This document shows positions 20,269 through 29,223 of a stretch of DNA of 64,000 nt, one piece after another. The notes under the pieces were generated by a model. That model did not search any database. It was not told where the DNA came from and worked only from the letters and a program-made list of their open reading frames with translations. Source of the stretch: Massilia sp. H6 (GTDB lineage Bacteria; Pseudomonadota; Gammaproteobacteria; Burkholderiales; Burkholderiaceae_D); NCBI RefSeq assembly GCF_024802625.1, contig NZ_CP103371.1, positions 1,178,001 through 1,242,000 on the forward strand, given 5' to 3'. Position numbers and translations under genes: made by a program. How positions within the stretch are numbered: position 1 is the first letter of the stretch; each line of letters opens with the position of its first letter.

Positions 20269-21366
20269 TCAACCTATTGTAGAGGTTTCGCCGCGATTTG
20301 GCGAAGCCTGCAGGGGTGGTTGGGCGCAGAACAATGCGGCGAGGGCAGGCGGCGCCGGGGTGACGACGTCGCCTGCTGCACCGCTGCGCACGTCGAAGCT
20401 GCGCCGGTACTGCGCCGGCGACTGCCCGGCGAGCCGCTTGAACAGGGTACTGAAGCTTGCCACGTCGCCGTAGCCGACGCGTTCGGTGATCTGTGCCACG
20501 CTCAGCGCCCTCGATTCGAGCAGCCGTTTCGCGGTGTTGATGCGTTCGCCCTGCAGATACGCCAGCGGCGTCTGCCCCGTTTGCGCCTTGAAGCGGCGCA
20601 GCAGGGTGCGGGCGCTGACGTGAAAGGCGGCGGCCAGGGCAGCGAGATCGTACGGTTCGGCCAGGCGCTCGCCGAGCCAGCGCTGCACATTTTCAGAGAA
20701 GCAGCCAGACGGCTTTGCGATCAGGCCGGTGTCGACGTAGGGCGCCTGGCTCACGCGCCGATGCAGCATCGCCATGCGCTCCACGGCCCGCGCTTGCCTG
20801 GGCGTAGCCGCCTCGTGGATCAGCTGCATGGCCAGGTCGAAGGTGGCGGTAAACGCCCCGGTGGTGGTCACGCCCCCGTCTTCGACCACCATCGCAGCGG
20901 CATCGACCCGCGCCAGCGGAAAGCGGCGCGCGAGGTCGGCGGCGAACATCCACGAAGTAGTGGCGCGGCGCCCGTCCAACAGGCCCGCTTCGGCCACCAG
21001 AAAGGCGCCCACGCACATCGATGCAACTGGCGCGCCATGCGCAAAGGCGCGCCTGATCGCCCTGACTTCTCCCGCCAGGTGTTCTTGCGGATGGGTACAG
21101 CCATGGCGATCGCCGATGTCCATTCCCGGTATGACGAGCAGGTTGTGCGAGACCCGAAACTTGCGAGTGCCGATCGCCAGGCCGCCGGCGGCGCGCACGG
21201 TACCTCCTGCAAGGCTGGTGACGCGGACCTCGAACAAGGGCTCGGCCGCCGCGCCGGCCATGGCTGCGGCGACGCGGTTGGCCAGCAGCAGCGTGTCGCA
21301 CAGGCCGAACACTTCCATGCCCATACAGCCAGCGTAGGCCAGCACATCGATTTTTCTGGTTGTCAT
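20269..21366 (-). CDS. GlxA-like AraC-family transcription regulator
   Basis: The 365-residue protein joins an N-terminal DJ-1/PfpI-like domain (MCVGAFLVAEAGLLDGRRATT, split here) to a C-terminal AraC DNA-binding domain. The latter shows two helix-turn-helix units (AALAAAFHVSARTLLRRFKA and ITERVGYGDVASFSTLFKR). Relatives control catabolic genes and sense small molecules. It is divergent from a metallo-hydrolase gene, a likely target. It lies inside the interrupted pil cluster. Confidence 0.88.
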   Translation of the reverse strand: MTTRKIDVLAYAGCMGMEVFGLCDTLLLANRVAAAMAGAAAEPLFEVRVTSLAGGTVRAAGGLAIGTRKFRVSHNLLVIPGMDIGDRHGCTHPQEHLAGEVRAIRRAFAHGAPVASMCVGAFLVAEAGLLDGRRATTSWMFAADLARRFPLARVDAAAMVVEDGGVTTTGAFTATFDLAMQLIHEAATPRQARAVERMAMLHRRVSQAPYVDTGLIAKPSGCFSENVQRWLGERLAEPYDLAALAAAFHVSARTLLRRFKAQTGQTPLAYLQGERINTAKRLLESRALSVAQITERVGYGDVASFSTLFKRLAGQSPAQYRRSFDVRSGAAGDVVTPAPPALAALFCAQPPLQASPNRGETSTIG

Positions 21367-21477
21367 TTGGCCATATTGCCATGATTTTTAGCGATATGGC
21401 CAATGTCATCGACGTTGAAAGCAGGGGAAAATCGCTGTTATCGACGCCACCAGCCCCATTTTGAAAGGAAGTCATCC

Positions 21478-22275
21478 ATGCGCATCACCCAGTTGCGAAA
21501 CGCCACCATCATTGTGCACGTCGGTCGGTACAACATTCTGGTCGACCCAATGTTGGCACGCAAGGATGCGCTGCCACCGCTGCGCCTGTTCGTGCGCCGG
21601 CGCCTGCGCAACCCGACCGTGGAACTGCCCGCCAATGCGGCTTCGGCCCTGGACACCGTGACCCACTGCCTGATCACGCATTGCCAGAAAGGGCATTTCG
21701 ATCATCTCGATCGTGCTGCGAAGCATTGGCTGCGCGAGCGACAGATTCCCGTGATCTGCACGCCGCACGACCTTGCGCACCTGAGCGCGCGCGGTCTGCA
21801 TGTGCTGCCGCTGGCGGCAGACCACGCACAGCCGCAAGCTTTCCTGGGCGGCCAGATCCGCACCGTGCGCTGCACCCATGGCCTTGGCCTGGTCGGTACC
21901 GTGATGGAACACGGGGTTGGCTATTTTATCGAGATGCCGGGCGAACCGAGCCTGTACCTGTCGGGCGACACGGTATTGACCGACGAGGTGCGCCAGTTCG
22001 TCCGGCGCCACCAGCCGCAGGTGTGCGTGGTGCCGGCCGGTGGCGCGCATTTCGACCTTGGCGGCGACATCATCATGGGAACGGACGAGGTCATTGAATT
22101 GACGCGCATCGCCAGCGGGCGCGTACTGGCCAACCACCTGGAAGCCCTGAGTCACTGCCCGGTGCAGCGCGCCCAGTTGCGCAGCGCCGCGCAGCGAGCC
22201 GGCGTGGCGGGGCGCTTGTCGATTCCGCAAGACGGCGAGACGATCGCTTTCGAGCCCTGGAAGGCGGTTGCCTAG
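21478..22275 (+). CDS. MBL-fold (UlaG-like) metallo-hydrolase
   Basis: The 265-residue protein shows the metallo-beta-lactamase fold with HCQKGHFDHLD as metal site, VPAGGAHFDLGGDIIMG and a C-terminal NHLEALSHCP histidine. No signal peptide is seen, so it is cytoplasmic. GAAAGGAAG lies 5-10 nt before the ATG at 21478. It is divergently transcribed from the GlxA-like regulator. The substrate is unknown. Confidence 0.82.
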   Translation: MRITQLRNATIIVHVGRYNILVDPMLARKDALPPLRLFVRRRLRNPTVELPANAASALDTVTHCLITHCQKGHFDHLDRAAKHWLRERQIPVICTPHDLAHLSARGLHVLPLAADHAQPQAFLGGQIRTVRCTHGLGLVGTVMEHGVGYFIEMPGEPSLYLSGDTVLTDEVRQFVRRHQPQVCVVPAGGAHFDLGGDIIMGTDEVIELTRIASGRVLANHLEALSHCPVQRAQLRSAAQRAGVAGRLSIPQDGETIAFEPWKAVA

Positions 22276-22425
22276 ATGCAGCATGAATGGCCCAGGCCTG
22301 CCCGACTTTAACGAACGAAGGTTTGCGCAAGCGCAAACGGCTGACAAACTCGGGTTGGACTGTTGGAGACCGCGGCGCTGTCGTAGTGATATACCGCGTT
22401 GCGGGGCCACACTACGAGGACCATC

Positions 22426-23817
22426 ATGAAAGCCGAATACATCGTCTTGCGCACCAACCAGGGAAATACACGCGATGTCTTTACCGGTGCCGCCACGGGC
22501 CGGGACGGGGGCTATCCGCTGGCGCCCGACCCGGCGTCGGCCCAGGATTTCTTGCGTAACATCGGCAATCTGGCGGCATCGCCGAACGACCTGTTCGGTT
22601 CCGGAGGCCGCTCTGGCCGGCTGATCGGTGCGCCGGCAGGGTCGGCCATCGGCGCCGAATCGGCGTTTCTGCCCACGCCGGCGCTGACACCTTTCATGGC
22701 GGCCCCCGTCCCGGCGGTAAAGATCGAAGTCAAGACGCTTGAACGCAACGCCCTTCCTTATGTATCGAGCGCGGCCGATGTACTGGCAGTGGCCGAATCG
22801 GTGCCGATCTCCCTGCTCAAGGAAGTGCACGACATGAGCGGCGCCGTGGCCGTGCCGCTGGCCCTGGGGCATGCGTCGTGGGGCGTGCAAGCGGTGCGCG
22901 CCGATACTTCGCCGTATGACGGAAGAGGTATCGTGGTGGCGGTACTGGACACGGGAATCGACCGCACCCACCCGGCATTTGCCGGAATCGAGCTGATCGA
23001 AGAAGATTTCACCGACGAAGGCAATGGCGACGTACTCGGCCACGGCACCCACTGCGCCGGCACCATCTTTGGCCGTGCAGGCCCGTTCGGGCGCATCGGC
23101 ATCGCGCCGGGCGTCCAGCGTGCGCTGATCGGCAAGATCATCGGCAGCAAGGGCGGTGGCACGAGCGCCAGACTGGCCAAGGCGATGGAGTGGGCAGCGG
23201 AAAACGGCGCGAACGTGATCTCGATGTCGGTTGGGATCGATTTCACGGCGCTGGCCAAGCGCATGGAGGATCGCCTTCCCGAACGGGTGGCGATGTCGCG
23301 CGCGCTCGAGGCCTACCGCGCCACGGTCAGGCTGTTCGAGACCGTCACCCTGTCGATCAAGGCCAAGAGCGTGTTCGGCTCGCCCTCGATCTTCATCGCC
23401 GCAGCGGGCAACGACACCGACCGCACGGCCGGACCGGAATACGAGTTGTCGGTCACGCCACCGGCCAATTCCGAAGGCTTCATGTCGGTTGGCGCGGTCG
23501 GCCATGCAGAGGGCAACACGAGCAGGATGGCGGTGGCGCGCTTTTCGAACACCGGGCCGAACATCTGCGCGCCGGGCGTGGACATCGTGTCGGCACGCCC
23601 GGGGGGCGACCTGGTAGCCATGAGCGGCACCAGCATGGCGGCGCCACATGTGGCCGGGGTCGCCGCCTTGTGGGCGGAAAAGCTGAAGCGGCAAGGGCAG
23701 TTGAACGCAATGCTGCTGAGCGCAAACCTGTTCGCGTCGGCCAGTACCGCAGTGTTCGTGCCGGGTTTCGACCTCTATGATACGGGCGCCGGCATGGTGC
23801 AGGCGCCGCAGGTGTGA
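22426..23817 (+). CDS. Subtilisin-like S8 serine protease
   Basis: The 463-residue protease has all three catalytic motifs: VVAVLDTGIDRTHPAF (Asp), GHGTHCAGTI (His) and GTSMAAPHVAGVAALW (Ser). No signal peptide is visible at the N-terminus (MKAEYIVLRTNQG), which is unusual for this family. About 150 residues precede the catalytic domain and may be a pro-region. The segment between His and Ser holds a long helical insert (around residues 265-300). Its substrate and location are unknown. Confidence 0.88.
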   Translation: MKAEYIVLRTNQGNTRDVFTGAATGRDGGYPLAPDPASAQDFLRNIGNLAASPNDLFGSGGRSGRLIGAPAGSAIGAESAFLPTPALTPFMAAPVPAVKIEVKTLERNALPYVSSAADVLAVAESVPISLLKEVHDMSGAVAVPLALGHASWGVQAVRADTSPYDGRGIVVAVLDTGIDRTHPAFAGIELIEEDFTDEGNGDVLGHGTHCAGTIFGRAGPFGRIGIAPGVQRALIGKIIGSKGGGTSARLAKAMEWAAENGANVISMSVGIDFTALAKRMEDRLPERVAMSRALEAYRATVRLFETVTLSIKAKSVFGSPSIFIAAAGNDTDRTAGPEYELSVTPPANSEGFMSVGAVGHAEGNTSRMAVARFSNTGPNICAPGVDIVSARPGGDLVAMSGTSMAAPHVAGVAALWAEKLKRQGQLNAMLLSANLFASASTAVFVPGFDLYDTGAGMVQAPQV

Positions 23818-23825
23818 CCGCCCGC

Positions 23826-25061
23826 TTACACCACCGAGCCCAGCTTAAAGATCGGCAAATACATCGCAATCACCAGGCCGCCGATCAGCACGCCCAGGAT
23901 CACCATGATCAGCGGCTCCATCAGCGATGACAGGCCGGCCACAGCTTCGTCGACTTCTTCTTCGAAGAAGTCGGCCACCTTGCCCAGCATGGCGTCGAGC
24001 GAGCCGGATTCTTCGCCGATCTGGACCATCTGGATGACCATGTTGGGGAACACGTTCACGTTCTGCATCGACAGCGTCAGGCTGGTGCCGGTGCTGACCT
24101 CGTTCTGGATCTTGCGGGTCGCTTCCAGGTAGACCGCGTTGCCCGAGGCGCCGCCGACCGAGTCGAGCGCTTCGACCAGGGGCACGCCGGCGGCGAACAT
24201 GGTCGACAGGGTGCGGGTCCAGCGCGCGATGGTGGCCTTGCGAATCACGGCGCCGAAGATCGGCAGGCGCAGCAGGATGCGGTCCATCGCCTGCTGCATC
24301 TTGAGCGAGCGTTGCCAGGCCTGGAAGAAGAAATACAGGCCGCCGAAGATCGAGCCGAAGATCAGGTACCACCAGGTGACGAAGAATTCCGAGATCGCCA
24401 TCACGATCAGGGTTGGCGCCGGCAGGTCGGCGCCGAAGCTCTTGAACACGTCCTTGAAGGCCGGCACCACCCAGATCATGATCACGGCCGTGACCAGGAA
24501 GGCGATCGCGAGGATCGAGATCGGGTACATCAGGGCCGACTTGATCTTGGCCTTGATCGCCAGCGTCTTCTCCTTGTAGATCGCCAGGCGGGTGAGCAGG
24601 TCTTCCAGGATGCCGGCCTGTTCGCCGGCGCCCACCAGGTTGCAAAACAGCGGGTCGAAGTACAGCGGGTACTTGCGGAACGCGTTGTTCAGGCTGGTGC
24701 CGGTCTCGACGTCGTTGCGCAGGTCCATGATCAGCTTGGACATCGACGGATTGCCATGGCCCTTGCCGACGATGTCGAAAGCCTGCAGCAGCGGTACGCC
24801 GGCCTTCATCATGGTGGCCAGCTGGCGCGTGAACAGGGTCAGGTCCTTGTCGGTGATCTTCTTGCCGCTGCGGTAGGCCTTTTTCTTGATCTTGGTGACC
24901 AGGATGCCCTGGCGACGCAGCGTGACGTTGACGATGGCCTCGCCCCCGGCGCGCAGTTCGCCGCGCACGGTCTTGCCGGTCTTGTCCTTGCCTTCCCAGG
25001 CGTAGACCGATTCCTTGACCTGCGCGCCGGCGCGGCTCCGGGATGGTAGGGAGGTTGCCAT
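23826..25061 (-). CDS. pilC: Type IV pilus inner-membrane platform protein PilC
   Basis: PilC is the inner-membrane platform on which the PilB motor acts during pilus assembly. The 411-residue product has two T2SSF domains with the membrane segments expected (LAIAFLVTAVIMIWVVPAF; the C-terminal MVILGVLIGGLVIAMYLPIF) and the FTRQLATMMKAGVPLLQAFD start of domain 1. It is 7 nt downstream of pilB. Confidence 0.95.
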   Translation of the reverse strand: MATSLPSRSRAGAQVKESVYAWEGKDKTGKTVRGELRAGGEAIVNVTLRRQGILVTKIKKKAYRSGKKITDKDLTLFTRQLATMMKAGVPLLQAFDIVGKGHGNPSMSKLIMDLRNDVETGTSLNNAFRKYPLYFDPLFCNLVGAGEQAGILEDLLTRLAIYKEKTLAIKAKIKSALMYPISILAIAFLVTAVIMIWVVPAFKDVFKSFGADLPAPTLIVMAISEFFVTWWYLIFGSIFGGLYFFFQAWQRSLKMQQAMDRILLRLPIFGAVIRKATIARWTRTLSTMFAAGVPLVEALDSVGGASGNAVYLEATRKIQNEVSTGTSLTLSMQNVNVFPNMVIQMVQIGEESGSLDAMLGKVADFFEEEVDEAVAGLSSLMEPLIMVILGVLIGGLVIAMYLPIFKLGSVV

Positions 25062-25068
25062 AAGAATC

Positions 25069-26832
25069 CTATTCGTTGGTACAGCCGAGCACTTCTTCGA
25101 GGCTGGTCAGCCCCTGTTTCACTTTCATCAGGCCCGAGCGGCGCAGCGAATTGACGCCTTCCTTCTCGGCCTGGGCGGCGATTTCCATCGCATTGCCGTG
25201 GGTCAGGATCAAGGATTCGATCGCGGGCGTGATCGGCATCAGCTGGTAGATGCCGACCCGGCCCTTGTAGCCCGAGCCGAGGCAGCGGTCGCAGCCCACC
25301 GGGCCATAGGGCTTCCAGCCACCGTCGAGGTCGCTGTCGCGGTAGCCGGCCGCCACCAGCGCCTCGCGGCTGGTGTCGAGTGGCTGCTTGCAGGTGCACA
25401 GGCGGCGCGCCAGGCGCTGCGCGGTAATCAGGATCACCGACGAGGCAATGTTGAACGGCGCCACGCCCATGTTCATCAGGCGGGTCAGGGTCGACGGCGC
25501 GTCGTTGGTGTGCAGCGTCGAAAACACCATGTGGCCGGTCTGGGCAGCCTTGATCGCGATGTCGGCGGTCTCGAGGTCGCGGATCTCGCCGACCATGATG
25601 ATGTCCGGATCCTGGCGCAAAAACGATTTCAAGGCCACCGGGAAGGTCAGGCCGGCGCGGTCGTTGACGTTCACCTGGTTCACGCCAGGCAGGTTGATCT
25701 CGGCCGGGTCTTCCGCGGTCGAGATGTTGATGCCGGGCTTGTTGAGCACGTTCAGGCAGGTGTACAGCGACACGGTCTTGCCCGAGCCGGTCGGGCCGGT
25801 GACCAGCACCATGCCGTAGGGGCGCGAGATCGCTTCGAGCAGCATCGCCTTCTGGTCGGCGTCGTAGCCGAGCGCGTCGATGCCCATCTGCGCCTGGGTG
25901 GCGTCGAGGATACGCATCACGGTCTTTTCGCCGAACAGCGTCGGCAGGGTCGAGACGCGGAAATCGATGGTGCGGGTCGGGCCCATGATCAGGCGCATGC
26001 GGCCGTCCTGGGGCACGCGCTTTTCGGAGATGTCGAGCTTGGCCAGCACCTTGATGCGCGAGACCAGCTTTTCGCGGATCGACAGCGGCGGCGCAGCATG
26101 GTCGCGCAGCACGCCGTCCACGCGCAGCCGGATGCGATAGTATTTTTCGTAGGGTTCGAAGTGGATGTCCGAGGCGCCCATCTGCACCGCATCCATCAGA
26201 ATCTTGTTCAGGAAGCGCACGATCGGCGCGTCCTCGACATCGCTCGGCGCGTCCAGCGGGGCGGCAGCCTGGGTGTCTTCCTCGGCAAATTCAATGGCCG
26301 CTTCTTCGCCGGCAAGGTCGTTCAGGCTTTGCTCGGCGCTCTTGGCCAGTCCGGCCAGGAGCTTGAGCAGGATGTCGTGGGCCACGATCACCGGCTCCAC
26401 CGCCGCTTCGCTCTGGAATTTAATCTGGTCCAGGGCCTGGGTGTTGGTGGGGTCGGACAGCGCCACCGACATCTTGTTGCCGCGCTTGGCCAGGGCAATC
26501 ACGCGCTGGGCCTGCATCAGCTTGGTGTCGATGGCGGCCAGCGGAAAGGCTTCCGGTGCGAAGCTCGACAGGTCCAGTAGCGGATAGCCGAAGGTCTCGG
26601 CGCAGAAGCTCGCCAGGCTGGCCGGGTCGATGATGCCGCTGTCGAGCAGGATGTCGATGAACGCGGTCTTGTCGCTTGCCGCTTTTTTCTGCAGCGCGTC
26701 GGCCTGACCCGCGCTCAACCGGCTGGCCTGGACCAGCGCGCGCGCCAGTGCCGGCAGCTGGGCCGACATCTGCGCCGACAATGGCGCGGACAATTGCGTG
26801 CCAGTGGTCGAGTTGGGAAAGACTGCTGCCAT
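25069..26832 (-). CDS. pilB: Type IV pilus assembly ATPase PilB
   Basis: PilB is the extension ATPase of type IV pili. The 587-residue product has an N-terminal MshEN-type domain, Walker A (LVTGPTGSGKTVSLYTCLN), the Asp box region, Walker B (DIIMVGEIRDLETADIAIKA), the His box (HMVFSTLHTNDA) and a four-cysteine zinc site (CTCKQ and CDRCLGSG). It heads the pilB-pilC unit. Confidence 0.95.
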   Translation of the reverse strand: MAAVFPNSTTGTQLSAPLSAQMSAQLPALARALVQASRLSAGQADALQKKAASDKTAFIDILLDSGIIDPASLASFCAETFGYPLLDLSSFAPEAFPLAAIDTKLMQAQRVIALAKRGNKMSVALSDPTNTQALDQIKFQSEAAVEPVIVAHDILLKLLAGLAKSAEQSLNDLAGEEAAIEFAEEDTQAAAPLDAPSDVEDAPIVRFLNKILMDAVQMGASDIHFEPYEKYYRIRLRVDGVLRDHAAPPLSIREKLVSRIKVLAKLDISEKRVPQDGRMRLIMGPTRTIDFRVSTLPTLFGEKTVMRILDATQAQMGIDALGYDADQKAMLLEAISRPYGMVLVTGPTGSGKTVSLYTCLNVLNKPGINISTAEDPAEINLPGVNQVNVNDRAGLTFPVALKSFLRQDPDIIMVGEIRDLETADIAIKAAQTGHMVFSTLHTNDAPSTLTRLMNMGVAPFNIASSVILITAQRLARRLCTCKQPLDTSREALVAAGYRDSDLDGGWKPYGPVGCDRCLGSGYKGRVGIYQLMPITPAIESLILTHGNAMEIAAQAEKEGVNSLRRSGLMKVKQGLTSLEEVLGCTNE

Positions 26833-26972
26833 GGGAGCCGTGGAAAGGGGACGTGAAAAAGCGGAAACGATACCGAAAGGATTGCCTGATGATGCCTACG
26901 AGCATCAAATTTGTAAAGGATTTGCTCTGGTGTCGATGCGTGCGTACCACGACAATGGCTCGGCAGGCAAGT

Positions 26973-27036
26973 GCTTTGTGGTGAGGCCGACAAGGCTTGT
27001 GGTGGGGCCGACAAGCATTATGGTGCGAACGACAAG
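26973..27036. repeat. Three-copy 21-22-bp tandem repeat upstream of pilB
   Basis: Units 26973-26994, 26995-27015 and 27016-27036 share TTGTGGTG, a variable GGCC-like middle and GACAAG. The third copy is the most diverged. They lie 140-200 bp before pilB. Confidence 0.7.
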
Positions 27037-27087
27037 CACCGGCGTTGACGGGGGTGGTGTGTGCGCTGCGCCTGCCAAAATCAACAA

Positions 27088-27124
27088 GGCCGTGATGGCC
27101 GCTGGTAACGGCAATCACGGCCCT
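27088..27124 (-). terminator. Likely terminator of the chemoreceptor gene
   Basis: Arms AAGGCCGTGAT and ATCACGGCC flank an inner CCG/CGG pairing. Read on the minus strand the hairpin is followed by a T-rich TTGTTGATTTT. It lies about 45 nt after the chemoreceptor stop. Confidence 0.6.
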
Positions 27125-27168
27125 TGCCGGTCACCAGCATCGACTGGCAACCGCGACAGACTTTGCGG

Positions 27169-28731
27169 CTAGCGCAATGCCAGCCGGTTCGGCGCGCCGT
27201 TCGAGACTGGCGTTGCCGTCTCGATCTTGAACACCGACAGCGCCACCGTCAGCTGGGTGGTCTGTTCGGTGAGCGATTCGGCGGCCGCCGAGGCTTCTTC
27301 GACCAGGGCCGAATTTTGCTGGGTCATTTCGTCGATGCTGCCGATGGCCCGGCCGATCTCGTCGATGCCGGCGCTCTGGCGGGCGCCGGCGGCGCTGATC
27401 TCGGCCATGATGGTCTGCACCTTGCGCACCGAGTCCACGATCTGGCCCATGGTCACGCCGGCTTCGTCCACCAGCACGCTGCCGGCCGATACCTTGGCCA
27501 CCGAGTCGCCAATCAAGCCCTTGATTTCCTTGGCTGCCGCTGCCGAACGCTGCGCCAGGTTGCGCACCTCGCCCGCGACCACCGCGAAGCCGCGGCCCTG
27601 TTCGCCGGCGCGCGCCGCTTCGACTGCCGCATTGAGCGCCAGGATATTGGTCTGGAAGGCGATACCGTCAATAACCGAGATGATCTCGACGATCTTGTTG
27701 GCCGAGCTGTTGATGTCGCCCATGGTCGTGACCACGCCGCCGACCACTTCGCCGCCGCGGGTGGCGATATTGGTCGCGGTTTCCACCAGCGCATTGGCCT
27801 GGCTGGCTGCGCTGGCGTTTTCACGCACGGCGCCGGTCAGTTCTTCCATCGAACGGGTGGTGCGGTCCAGGCTTGCCGCCTGCGATTCGGTACGCTGCGC
27901 CAGGTCGGCGTTGCCGCTGGCGATTTCGGCGCTGGCCAGCGCGATGGTGTCGGCCGATGCCTTGATCTCGGCGACCAGGGTCGCCAGGCGGCCGCGCATG
28001 TCCTTCAGCGCCACCAGCAGGCTGCTCTTGTCGCCGGCTTCGATACGGATCTCGGTCGACAGGTCGCCCGCGGCCACGGCGCGCGCGATCTCGCGCGCAT
28101 AGGCCGGTTCGCCGCCGAGCTGGCGCCAGATAGTGCGCACCACAACCCACGACACCAGCGCCAGCGTGGCGATCACCACCAGCGCGGTGAGCAGCATCGC
28201 GAGCATGACCTGGTTGACGCTGTTCTTGCTGTCCTCGATGCCGGTGGCGAACTGGCGCTGGGCCGCTTCATTGACCTTGGTCAGGTCGCCGTTGAGGGTC
28301 GACAGCGCCGACTGCATCTTGCCGACCACGGCCTGCGGGTCGCCTTCTTCCATTTCGAGCATGATGCGCGCGGCCGACAGGGCCGGCGCATAGTAGGCGT
28401 CGAATTCCTTGCCCAGGCGGGTACCGGTGTCGAGCTGGCCCGGAATCGCCTTGAATTTGTCCAGCTTGGCGCGCAGCTTGGTAGCCTGCTCGCCGACCTG
28501 GGTGATCTTTTCCTTGTCGCCCTCGGCGACTGCGTCGCGCAAGCTGTCGGTAATGCCCGCGACGTCGAGGATGAGTGCCTTGGAAGCATCGAGCACCGGA
28601 TAATCGACGCTGGCGGTCGTGGTAATCGACTGGCGCGCGTTGTTGGCGATCATCGTGCTCGCGCCTGCTCCCAGGCCAAAAATAATTGCGGAAATAACGG
28701 GCAATGCCCAGATCCTGCGCTTGATGCTCAT
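27169..28731 (-). CDS. Methyl-accepting chemotaxis protein
   Basis: The 520-residue receptor has a first membrane helix (residues about 10-30), a four-helix-bundle-like periplasmic domain, a second helix (residues about 190-210) and a HAMP region. A cytoplasmic signalling domain with the conserved hairpin tip [20 protein letters not shown] follows. It would signal to CheA/CheW in response to an unknown ligand. The PstS-like and porin genes lie directly upstream on the same strand, which might hint at a sensed solute, but this is speculative. Confidence 0.93.
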   Translation of the reverse strand: MSIKRRIWALPVISAIIFGLGAGASTMIANNARQSITTTASVDYPVLDASKALILDVAGITDSLRDAVAEGDKEKITQVGEQATKLRAKLDKFKAIPGQLDTGTRLGKEFDAYYAPALSAARIMLEMEEGDPQAVVGKMQSALSTLNGDLTKVNEAAQRQFATGIEDSKNSVNQVMLAMLLTALVVIATLALVSWVVVRTIWRQLGGEPAYAREIARAVAAGDLSTEIRIEAGDKSSLLVALKDMRGRLATLVAEIKASADTIALASAEIASGNADLAQRTESQAASLDRTTRSMEELTGAVRENASAASQANALVETATNIATRGGEVVGGVVTTMGDINSSANKIVEIISVIDGIAFQTNILALNAAVEAARAGEQGRGFAVVAGEVRNLAQRSAAAAKEIKGLIGDSVAKVSAGSVLVDEAGVTMGQIVDSVRKVQTIMAEISAAGARQSAGIDEIGRAIGSIDEMTQQNSALVEEASAAAESLTEQTTQLTVALSVFKIETATPVSNGAPNRLALR

Positions 28732-28802
28732 GCTTGTCTCCAGAATGCGAAAACCGCCGCGGGCGTATTACCGGCGGCGGGTAATGCTAAACGCGCGTCC
28801 GC

Positions 28803-29210
28803 TTATTGTGCTGTGTACACGACTTTGACACTGGCATCGACCGCGCTCTTCTCGATGTAGCCGATGGCCTTCGGGTTGGCGGCGACGGCAGCCTTGACGG
28901 CGGCGTTGTCGGCGACTTCCTTCGGCATCGTGGCCTTGCCGGTGAACACCAGCTTCGACCACAGGGCCTTGGCCTGGGCCGCGTCCTTGTCCGCGACCTT
29001 CTTGTAGAACTCGGCGCGGATCGGGGCCGAGTCGGCCTGGTCGACCGGCGTCATCGACGACGATTTACCCAGGAAGAACTGGGCGACCTGCTCCTTGCTC
29101 AGCGAGGATTCGGCGGCCTTCGGGCTGACCACGACCACGACTTCGGCCAGCGCCGGAGCGGTGGCGAGCACGGTAGCGCAGGCGAACAGGCTTGCAATGA
29201 TCTTGTTCAT
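28803..29210 (-). CDS. Small PstS-like phosphate-binding family protein
   Basis: The 135-residue secreted protein has a signal peptide (MNKIIASLFACATVLATAPA). A short domain related to periplasmic phosphate-binding proteins follows (SLSKEQVAQFFLGKSSSM, and NPKAIGYIEKSAVDASVK at the end). It is about half the length of PstS, so it is a truncated family type common in this order rather than a full transporter component. It follows the porin gene after 13 nt, probably in one operon. Confidence 0.8.
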   Translation of the reverse strand: MNKIIASLFACATVLATAPALAEVVVVVSPKAAESSLSKEQVAQFFLGKSSSMTPVDQADSAPIRAEFYKKVADKDAAQAKALWSKLVFTGKATMPKEVADNAAVKAAVAANPKAIGYIEKSAVDASVKVVYTAQ

Positions 29211-29223
29211 GTGTCGTCTCTCC

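Larger units (their letters stand above)
26833..27168. other. Intergenic region upstream of pilB with tandem repeats
   Basis: About 335 bp with no supported gene. It holds a three-copy tandem repeat at 26973-27036 and a GC-rich hairpin at about 27088-27124, both listed separately. The pilB promoter is expected here. Confidence 0.6.
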
